Origin: Rhodopirellula sp.
GTDB lineage: Bacteria > Planctomycetota > Planctomycetia > Planctomycetales > Planctomycetaceae
Reading direction: 5' to 3'
DNA length: 32,417 bases
NCBI GenBank assembly: GCA_013203845.1
Contig: JABMPE010000267.1
Span: 1-32,417, forward strand
Of this stretch, positions 25,224 through 32,417 are shown in pieces. How positions within the stretch are numbered: position 1 is the first letter of the stretch; each line of letters opens with the position of its first letter. Both the position numbers and the translations under genes were made by a program. The notes beneath the pieces are model-generated. The model saw nothing but the letters and a program-made list of their open reading frames with translations. It did not search any database and was not told where the DNA came from.

Positions 25224-25988
25224 GTGAGAAATATCGTGCGGACAATTGTCATCATCGGTGCCAGCAACGTGACGTTCTCGCTGCCGGTCATCTGGTCGAC
25301 GCTGCGTCAATCACTGAACGATCCGTTTCGTCTGATGGTGGCGGCCGGGCACGGTCGCTCTTTCGGAATACCCAGCACCGTGCTGGGACGAACGCTGCCG
25401 AGCATTCTGGAATGCGGGCTGTGGGAATCGTTGGAACGGTTGAACTCTTCAACGACGCACGCCCTGGTGACAGACGTCGGGAATGACCTTCTGTACGGAG
25501 TCGACGCGACTCAAACGATGAGCTGGGTGACCGAAACGATCGATCGTCTCGAATCGCAGGCGTCGAACATTCTGGTAACGGGACTGCCGATCGAATCGCT
25601 GCGGGGCCTTTCGGCTCGTCGATTCGATTTTTTCCGACGCCTGATGTTTCCTCGATCCAACCTGGCCTTCGAATGTGCTCTCTCTGAAAGTGATGCCATT
25701 CATCGCCAGTTGCTTGAGACAGGTGGCAACCAGGCCGTTACGAACCTGGTTCCTGAAGAACGCTGGTACGGTCTTGATCCCATTCACATTCGCAGACGCT
25801 GTCGGCGGGAAGCCTGGAATCGATACCTTTCGCTGTGCCTGCCCGACGTCAATCTGACCAGTTGCGGCCTGGTGCCTGACTTCTCTGCCTGGAGAGGCTG
25901 CGCCGAGCGACGCTGGAAACGATCACGCCTGCTGACATCACAACAACCAACGCAAACTGATCACGGAAATGAATTATGGCTTTACTGA
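25224..25988 (+). CDS. SGNH/GDSL hydrolase-like protein
   Basis: About 254 residues if it starts at GTG 25224. A GTG at 25236 is also possible. An in-frame GTG at 25137 would put the start in a palindromic repeat and is not favoured. None has a good ribosome site. SGNH-fold blocks are visible: IVIIGASNV (block I, with Ser14 as possible nucleophile), a region around AAGHGRSFGI (block II), TDVGNDLLYG (block III, Asn87) and WYGLDPIHIR (block V, Asp185 and His188). Block I has GAS rather than GDS. The fold includes esterases, acetyl-hydrolases and lipases, but the substrate is unknown. It lies between the aldo/keto reductase and the Gfo/Idh/MocA-like gene. Confidence 0.62.
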   Translation: MRNIVRTIVIIGASNVTFSLPVIWSTLRQSLNDPFRLMVAAGHGRSFGIPSTVLGRTLPSILECGLWESLERLNSSTTHALVTDVGNDLLYGVDATQTMSWVTETIDRLESQASNILVTGLPIESLRGLSARRFDFFRRLMFPRSNLAFECALSESDAIHRQLLETGGNQAVTNLVPEERWYGLDPIHIRRRCRREAWNRYLSLCLPDVNLTSCGLVPDFSAWRGCAERRWKRSRLLTSQQPTQTDHGNELWLY

Positions 25989-26018
25989 CAACCGTGGTTA
26001 CCGCAGGATTTGTGACCT

Positions 26019-27038
26019 ATGGTCGATGAACTTCAGCTGGGCAATTCACCACGCGAGGTTCCGCCGCTGCGCATCGCCACCGTCGGAAATTCGCCAGACG
26101 CCGTCTTTCACCTCGAAGCCGCAGCAATTCGTGACGAACTGGTCGCGATCGTCGCCGCGAATTTCGCCGAAAATAACGAATCGACAGAACCAGTTCCCGG
26201 TTGCCCGGTATGCAGCCTCGACGAACTCACTCAACGGTCTGATGTCGACGTCGTGCTCGTTTGCGGTCCGGTTGAAAGCCGAGTCGATACGGCAGTCAGA
26301 CTCCTTCAAAACGGCAAACACGTGGTTGTTGAGTCATCGTTCCGATTTCAGCCCGACCACATTCAGCAGCTGATTAACCTGGCCGGAGCCACCGGCAGGT
26401 TCTGTGCGGTCTGGCGACCTCGGCACGCCGAAGCTGATTTCCGGAGAGCCGCTCAGGTCGTCTCTTCCGGCGAAGCTGGTTTCGTCCGAGCTGTGCGTTT
26501 CGTCCAGCACGAAATGGCAGCAGCGATGCTTCCCGGCGCGAACTCGCCGTCATCGCGGGACCGACTGACAGAATCGACGCTTCGCGATCTCGTGGGACAC
26601 CGTGGTGGCCAGGTGCTGACTCTGATCAGTGAACCGGTGAAGTCAGTGACAGCGAACTTTGGTCGCGAGCCCGTTTGCTTCGGTACGGGCGACACTGCTC
26701 AGCAGGTAACTCCCACCGGCGACACCTGCTGTCAGTTATTTTTCACGTTCGAAAGCGGAGCTACCGCGTTAATCGACGTCGACCTCGCCTGCCCTGCCCC
26801 GATCAGCACCGGCTGGATCGTGCAGGGAACTTGTGGTGGCTACCACTCGAAGCGACAACACATCACCGTCGAAGATGGCGAAATTTATGACGTTGCCGTT
26901 GAGCTCGCACCGTTTGATCCGTACCTGAACCTGCACTCGACGATCCGCAACTGGCCTGAAACAAGCTTGCAGAAGCTGTGTCTGAATCAGCTTCAGTTGG
27001 AACTGGAGATCACTCGAATTCTGCAGCCGATTTTGTGA
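26019..27038 (+). CDS. Gfo/Idh/MocA-like oxidoreductase lacking the EKP lysine
   Basis: 339 residues from ATG 26019, 30 bases after the previous gene. The N-terminal Rossmann-type domain (about 15-130) has RIATVGNSPDAVFHLEAAAI in place of the usual GxGxxG turn. It then has the family segment DVDVVLVCGPVESRVDTAV and NGKHVVVES. Where the family has EKP, this protein reads Glu105-Ser106-Ser107, so the lysine that contacts cofactor and substrate is missing. The C-terminal domain keeps an Asp190...His194 pair (LRDLVGHRGGQVL) and a beta-sheet ending. With an altered dinucleotide turn and no lysine it may be a non-catalytic or repurposed member. The context is a group of small-molecule enzymes. Confidence 0.72.
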   Translation: MVDELQLGNSPREVPPLRIATVGNSPDAVFHLEAAAIRDELVAIVAANFAENNESTEPVPGCPVCSLDELTQRSDVDVVLVCGPVESRVDTAVRLLQNGKHVVVESSFRFQPDHIQQLINLAGATGRFCAVWRPRHAEADFRRAAQVVSSGEAGFVRAVRFVQHEMAAAMLPGANSPSSRDRLTESTLRDLVGHRGGQVLTLISEPVKSVTANFGREPVCFGTGDTAQQVTPTGDTCCQLFFTFESGATALIDVDLACPAPISTGWIVQGTCGGYHSKRQHITVEDGEIYDVAVELAPFDPYLNLHSTIRNWPETSLQKLCLNQLQLELEITRILQPIL

Positions 27039-27094
27039 ACTGATCGTCGTGGATCGATTTAAATCGCGGCTGCTGATTTCATCCGCGAACCCGT

Positions 27095-27106
27095 CGCTTG
27101 CAAGCG
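27095..27106. repeat. Short palindrome between genes
   Basis: CGCTTGCAAGCG is a perfect 12-base palindrome flanked by CCCG and GG, in the gap after the Gfo/Idh/MocA-like gene. It could be a short terminator stem or another dispersed repeat. No T-run follows. Confidence 0.35.
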
Positions 27107-27143
27107 GGCTCCGGCATGGCAACGATTCTGACGTGTTTCCAGA

Positions 27144-28037
27144 ATGGATTTTTTCTGCCTTGCGAGAATGGCTCCTGCGATGTCCTCTGTGTCGGCTCCT
27201 GACAACCAGAATCACACACAGCCTGTCCCGATCAGATCAGCTGGTCATCCTGCTGATACTTTTACGGCGGACGAAATCGCTCAGTTTGAACGCGATGGAT
27301 TTCTGATTGTACGAGGACTCGCTGACGCTGACTGGACCACTCGCATGTTGCAGGTGATTCGCGAACATCTGGAACGCGAACTCCCACCTGTCGAACTGGA
27401 AGCCGACGTCCATTATCCCGGTTCGCCGGAGTCGATTGATCAACCCGGCGGAAGAACAATTCGGCGACTGAAGCAGGCACACTCGCGGGATATTGTGTTT
27501 ACCGAGTGGATTTGCCACCTGCCGCTGGTTCGACGTCTGACACAACTGCTGGGTCCGGGCGTCGTCATGCCGCTGGCGCATCACAACTGCGTGATGACCA
27601 AGCAGCCGCATCACAGCAGCGACACTCGCTGGCACCGCGACATCCGCTACTGGAATTTCACTCGCCCCGAACTTGTCAACGTCTGGCTCGCGCTGGGGAA
27701 TGAATACCCGAAGAACGGCGGTCTGTTTGTCGTCCCGGGCTCTCACCGGATTGAATTCAAGCCATCGCAGCTCGACAAGGATCTCTTCTTCCGGGAAGAC
27801 GTAGCCGAAAATCAGACATTGCTGAACTCAGCCGTGCCCGTCGAATTGTCTGCCGGCGACGTCCTGTTTTTTCACGCTCGCACGCTGCACATGGCGACAC
27901 GAAACAACACCGATCAGACCAAGTTCTCCGTCGTTTTCACGTTTCGTCCGGCTGATAATCCGCCGATTCCGGAGTCTCGTTCAGCAGCGGCTGGCGAAGT
28001 TGTGCTTCCGGAAGTCCCCGACGAAACTCGCTTGTAA
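27144..28037 (+). CDS. Phytanoyl-CoA dioxygenase (PhyH) family protein
   Basis: 297 residues from ATG 27144. The ATG at 27180 (MSSVSAPD) is an alternative, because the first 36 residues are not conserved. The family opening is FTADEIAQFERDGFLIVRGL. The Fe(II) ligands are His164 and Asp166 (RWHRDIRYWNF) and a distal His, either 244 or 249, in FHARTLHMATRNN. An Arg in FTFRPADNP probably binds 2-oxoglutarate. The insertion RPELVNVWLALGNEYPKNGGLFVVPGSH is the usual PhyH core. These enzymes hydroxylate small molecules using 2-oxoglutarate and O2. The substrate is unknown. It lies in a plus-strand group with an aminotransferase downstream. Confidence 0.85.
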   Translation: MDFFCLARMAPAMSSVSAPDNQNHTQPVPIRSAGHPADTFTADEIAQFERDGFLIVRGLADADWTTRMLQVIREHLERELPPVELEADVHYPGSPESIDQPGGRTIRRLKQAHSRDIVFTEWICHLPLVRRLTQLLGPGVVMPLAHHNCVMTKQPHHSSDTRWHRDIRYWNFTRPELVNVWLALGNEYPKNGGLFVVPGSHRIEFKPSQLDKDLFFREDVAENQTLLNSAVPVELSAGDVLFFHARTLHMATRNNTDQTKFSVVFTFRPADNPPIPESRSAAAGEVVLPEVPDETRL

Positions 28038-28087
28038 CTCGCCGCACTGTACACCGACGCAACGTACGCCGACGCACTCACGACAAG

Positions 28088-28163
28088 GGCATGTCGAGCG
28101 TAGCGCTGGCATGCCAGAAAAATCGACTTCAACATGGGACGCCAGCGCTGCGCTCGACATCCC
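28088..28163. repeat. Palindromic repeat doublet (20-bp arms, one mismatch)
   Basis: ATGTCGAGCGTAGCGCTGGC (28091-28110) and the inverse copy at 28141-28160 differ at one base and flank 30 bases. Each arm has a small hairpin of its own (AGCG/CGCT). The match extends with a second mismatch to 28088 and 28163. It fills most of the 175-base gap between the dioxygenase and aminotransferase genes. Confidence 0.65.
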
Positions 28164-28212
28164 CTGCACTTAATCCAGGTTTCATTCCGCTCACAATCCA
28201 CTGGAAATCTCC

Positions 28213-29493
28213 ATGTCAGTTCCCGACATTTCCTTCAGCCAGCGTCGTCAACAGGCTGCTGAGCAAAGCATCGCTTACCTCATGCAGCAGGGGATAGAAA
28301 ACCGTGATGTCATCTCACTGGCTGCCGGTTTCGTCGACGAGGCGACGCTGCCTGTCTCGCTGGTTCGAGAATCAATCGCTGACATTCTGACGGATGATGC
28401 TGCCGGACGCGGGGTTCTTCAGTACGGAACAACGGCAGGTTCAGGTCCGCTACGCGAAAACCTGTTGGATCACGTGGCCCGGCTCGAAAACTGCACGACC
28501 GCGGAGCTCAACGTGACCGCGAACGAAATCGTGGTCACCTCAGGGTCACAACAATTGCTGCAACATCTGTCCGACGTGTTGTTCGATCCCGGCGACATCT
28601 GCCTGGTCGCTGCGCCAACGTACTTCGTATTTCTCGGCACGTTGAACGGCGTTGGCGTTCAGACAATCGCGATTGACACTGACGAACACGGCATGTGTAT
28701 GAACGCGCTGGAAGAAGAGCTGGCACGTATCGAACAGGCGGGAGAGCTGAACCGCGTCAAAATGATCTATCTGGTCAGTTCGTTCGAAAACCCCAGCGGA
28801 GTGACACTCGCCGACAATCGAAGAAAACAAGTTGTCGACATTGCGAAACGATGGTCGAAAGAGCATCGCATTCTGATTCTGGAAGATGCCGCGTATCGTG
28901 AACTTCGTTACGAAGGCGAAGACGGACCGAGCATCTGGAGTTACGACGACAGCCGGCAGCACGTCATTCTTGCGCAGACTTTCTCAAAGAGTTTTTCGCC
29001 TGGTATCCGCGTGGCTTACGGAGTGCTGCCGCGAGATCTGGTATCCGCGATCCATGACGTAAAAGGCAATTTCGACTTTGGCTCGCCGAACCTCAACCAG
29101 CGAATCGTCTCGCACGTACTTCAAAGCGGGAAGTACCAACAGCACGTCGCTGGCCTGCAATCGTCCTATCGTGTCAAACGTGATGCGATGCTGGCCGCGG
29201 CGGACGAGTTCTTCTCTGACCTGCCCGGCGTCTCCTGGCTGCGTCCGAACGGCGGACTTTATGTGTGGATGACGCTGCCGGACGAAATACAAACCGGCTT
29301 CAACAGCCCGCTCTTTCAGCAGGCCAGCACGACCGATGGCGTGATGTACGTTCCCGGCGAAATCGCCTATCCGAAAGGTTCACCGCTGCAGAAACAAAGC
29401 CAGATGAGGCTGAGCTTTGGCGTCGAGTCTCCCGAGGTAATTCACGACGGCATGCGGAGACTCTCGCAAGCCATCCGCCACGTCATGGATTAA
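28213..29493 (+). CDS. PLP-dependent class I/II aminotransferase
   Basis: 426 residues, fold type I. The PLP lysine is Lys259 in AQTFSKSFSPGIRVAYG. Other family elements are SLAAGFVDEATLP, LQYGTTAGSGPLRENL, VTSGSQQLLQHLSDVLFDPGD, the Asn-Pro in SSFENPSGVTL, the Asp-Ala-Ala-Tyr in LEDAAYRELRY and the carboxylate Arg in QMRLSFG. The pattern resembles the 2-aminoadipate/MocR-like branch (LysN-type) more than aspartate aminotransferases, but it lacks an N-terminal DNA-binding domain. Amino donor and acceptor cannot be inferred. ATG start with GGAA about nine bases upstream. Its last four bases overlap the end of folK on the other strand. Confidence 0.88.
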   Translation: MSVPDISFSQRRQQAAEQSIAYLMQQGIENRDVISLAAGFVDEATLPVSLVRESIADILTDDAAGRGVLQYGTTAGSGPLRENLLDHVARLENCTTAELNVTANEIVVTSGSQQLLQHLSDVLFDPGDICLVAAPTYFVFLGTLNGVGVQTIAIDTDEHGMCMNALEEELARIEQAGELNRVKMIYLVSSFENPSGVTLADNRRKQVVDIAKRWSKEHRILILEDAAYRELRYEGEDGPSIWSYDDSRQHVILAQTFSKSFSPGIRVAYGVLPRDLVSAIHDVKGNFDFGSPNLNQRIVSHVLQSGKYQQHVAGLQSSYRVKRDAMLAAADEFFSDLPGVSWLRPNGGLYVWMTLPDEIQTGFNSPLFQQASTTDGVMYVPGEIAYPKGSPLQKQSQMRLSFGVESPEVIHDGMRRLSQAIRHVMD

Positions 29494-30215
29494 CCGACCG
29501 ACTCCAGACGCGTGCAGGCTGCCGTCAGGATGTCCCGAAGCTCCTGCTCAGCGTTTGTAACGGAAGCGGGAACCCAGAGCGGCGGTAACGGTTCAACGGG
29601 AAAATCCTGAAACCAGACGGCGAGAGAAACCTGCAAAGTGTCTGCGTCATCCGCTGACTCGACCCGTGTGACCTTCACGCCCGGAAAATCAGCCGCCACG
29701 CTTTTCAGTGAGTCCGGAATGGCGTCGAGACTTCCGAGTACGAGATGAAACGTCTCCTGCGCCAAACGCTGGCTCAGTTCCCGAATCGTCAAGCCAAGTC
29801 CCGGGTGCTTGAACTCAGGCAGCAGCGTTTCAATCGGAGTCAGTACAAAACGACGATACCAGCAGTGTGGATGGGGCACCGTCAGACGCGGCGAATCAAT
29901 CTGCTCGTCGTCGTAGAAAATCAGATCGAGGTCCAGTGTCCGCGGCCCCCAGTGAACTTCCCGTGTACGCCCCAGTTCATTTTCAACCCGCTGGAGCCGA
30001 TCGAGCAGTGAATGCGGTTTCAGCGACGTCTCCACCACCCAGGCAGAATTGAAAAATTCGTCGCCAGCGTCCGCTCCCATCGCTTTTGAACGGAACAGCC
30101 CGGCTGTTCGCACGCTGGTCACTTCGGGGCCCTGTTCAACAATCGCGCGGGCGCGGTCGAACGTCCGAGCCACGTTACCGACATTTCCCCCCAGCGCAAC
30201 GACCGCCTGAACCAT
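29490..30215 (-). CDS. folK: 2-amino-4-hydroxy-6-hydroxymethyldihydropteridine diphosphokinase (HPPK) with C-terminal extension
   Basis: 241 residues from ATG 30215, with AGGAG about nine bases upstream. A 60-residue longer frame is rejected. HPPK transfers pyrophosphate from ATP to hydroxymethyl-dihydropterin in folate synthesis. Its features are VVALGGNVGNVARTFDRA at the start, TAGLFRSKAMG, DEFFNSAWVVET, LQRVENELGR and the signature WGPRTLDLDLIFYDD, then HPHCWYRRFVLTPI. The enzyme is normally about 160 residues and the domain ends near residue 152. About 85 residues follow (from SQRLAQETFHLVLG) with strand/helix character but no domain I recognise. The gene ends four bases inside the aminotransferase stop region and is divergent from groEL. 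Confidence 0.9.
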   Translation of the reverse strand: MVQAVVALGGNVGNVARTFDRARAIVEQGPEVTSVRTAGLFRSKAMGADAGDEFFNSAWVVETSLKPHSLLDRLQRVENELGRTREVHWGPRTLDLDLIFYDDEQIDSPRLTVPHPHCWYRRFVLTPIETLLPEFKHPGLGLTIRELSQRLAQETFHLVLGSLDAIPDSLKSVAADFPGVKVTRVESADDADTLQVSLAVWFQDFPVEPLPPLWVPASVTNAEQELRDILTAACTRLESVG

Positions 30216-30411
30216 GACCAGTTCTCCTGTCGGCAATCCTGGCAGCCAGCCCCGACAAATCAAGACTCGCCAGTCCACGGTTCTCTTTGCCCCATCTCGG
30301 GCCAAATGGCCTTTCGAGTCAGCGACTGCGAATGCCGGCGTTGGGTCAACGGGGCCAGAAAAGCTTCTCGATTTGATTTTCTGGTCAGCCTGCACGCCGC
30401 AATTGGCGACT

Positions 30412-30426
30412 CTGCCACCTTGGCAG
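30412..30426. promoter_or_regulatory. Candidate activator site upstream of the sigma-54 promoter
   Basis: CTGCCA and TGGCAG form a perfect dyad around CCT, about 82 bases before the -24 element. Enhancer-binding proteins of sigma-54 promoters use such dyads roughly 80-200 bases upstream. The assignment is by position and symmetry only. Confidence 0.35.
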
Positions 30427-30507
30427 GTTACGAGAGAGCCCCAGCAGCACTGATTAAAACGCGTAACATACTTTCAACACAGCTACTTACGGCATTCCCT
30501 GTAAAAC

Positions 30508-30523
30508 TGGCACACCGCTTGCT
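30508..30523 (+). promoter_or_regulatory. Candidate sigma-54 (RpoN) promoter for groEL
   Basis: TGGCAC-ACCGC-TTGCT matches the -24/-12 consensus TGGCACRNNNNTTGCW at every fixed base, with the GG-to-GC distance of 12 exactly right. Transcription would start near 30534, giving an untranslated leader of about 160 bases before groEL. Confidence 0.6.
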
Positions 30524-30685
30524 TTTGTGGTTGCTCATCCGAATCTGCGCGAATTGCCAGGCAGTATTGGCAGCCGTGCCGGTTCCTGACAGAAACGACG
30601 CAGGGAGACACCTGGGCGAATTTCGACTTTGAATTCTCAGCTCAGCAATCGTCCTGTTATTTAATTTGGCCCTCTATTGGATTGA

Positions 30686-32417
<1,732 letters not shown>

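Noticed and set aside
30306-30632. 108-codon open frame between folK and groEL
   Set aside because: It overlaps the sigma-54 promoter candidate, lacks a ribosome site and shows no recognisable domain.

Overview
The window looks like a planctomycete chromosome segment. It carries a Tat-exported DUF1501 protein, a bacterial tripeptidyl-peptidase II, a small acidic/basic protein of a type I associate with planctomycetes, many GTG/TTG starts and often weak Shine-Dalgarno sites. GC is about 55-60% by eye. I cannot name the genus. No rRNA, tRNA, CRISPR array or intact insertion sequence was seen.

Left part (1-6534): the C-terminal part of a tripeptidyl-peptidase II runs in from the left edge. It converges with a minus-strand MMPL/RND-type exporter that is fused in frame to a DUF1805 domain. 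A divergent DUF1501 secreted protein follows.

Pho locus (6597-16325), all on the plus strand: a PhoR-type sensor kinase, a Na+/phosphate symporter of the NptA/YjbB type broken by a frameshift, pstS-pstC-pstA-pstB, phoU and the PhoB response regulator. Together they sense low phosphate and import it. Two 11-bp-period direct repeats of the PhoB-family operator type lie upstream of the symporter and of pstS. A strong hairpin separates pstS from pstC.

Accessory island (16326-19748): a small hypothetical gene, a REP-associated transposase (RAYT) remnant, a REP doublet (REPIN) with GTAG feet, a single-HKD phospholipase D-like protein of lower GC, an aldose-1-epimerase and a second REP doublet of another family.

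Metabolic stretch (19749-29493): a secreted protein of unknown function, a short-chain dehydrogenase, an orphan RND adaptor (minus strand), then a plus-strand series of five genes: an L-galactose-dehydrogenase-like aldo/keto reductase, an SGNH-like protein, a Gfo/Idh/MocA-like protein lacking the usual EKP lysine, a phytanoyl-CoA dioxygenase-family protein and a class I/II aminotransferase. Two more palindromic repeat doublets sit in gaps here.

Right part (29490-32417): a minus-strand folK with a C-terminal extension, then a groEL running off the right edge. This groEL has a consensus sigma-54 promoter candidate upstream, a His/Asp-rich segment before its GGM tail, and residues continuing beyond the tail. 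I found no clearly new multi-gene defence or mobile system. The most unusual items are the RND-DUF1805 fusion with an internal ribosome binding site, the GroEL tail plus sigma-54 promoter, the RAYT/REPIN island and the shared Pho-box-like sites.
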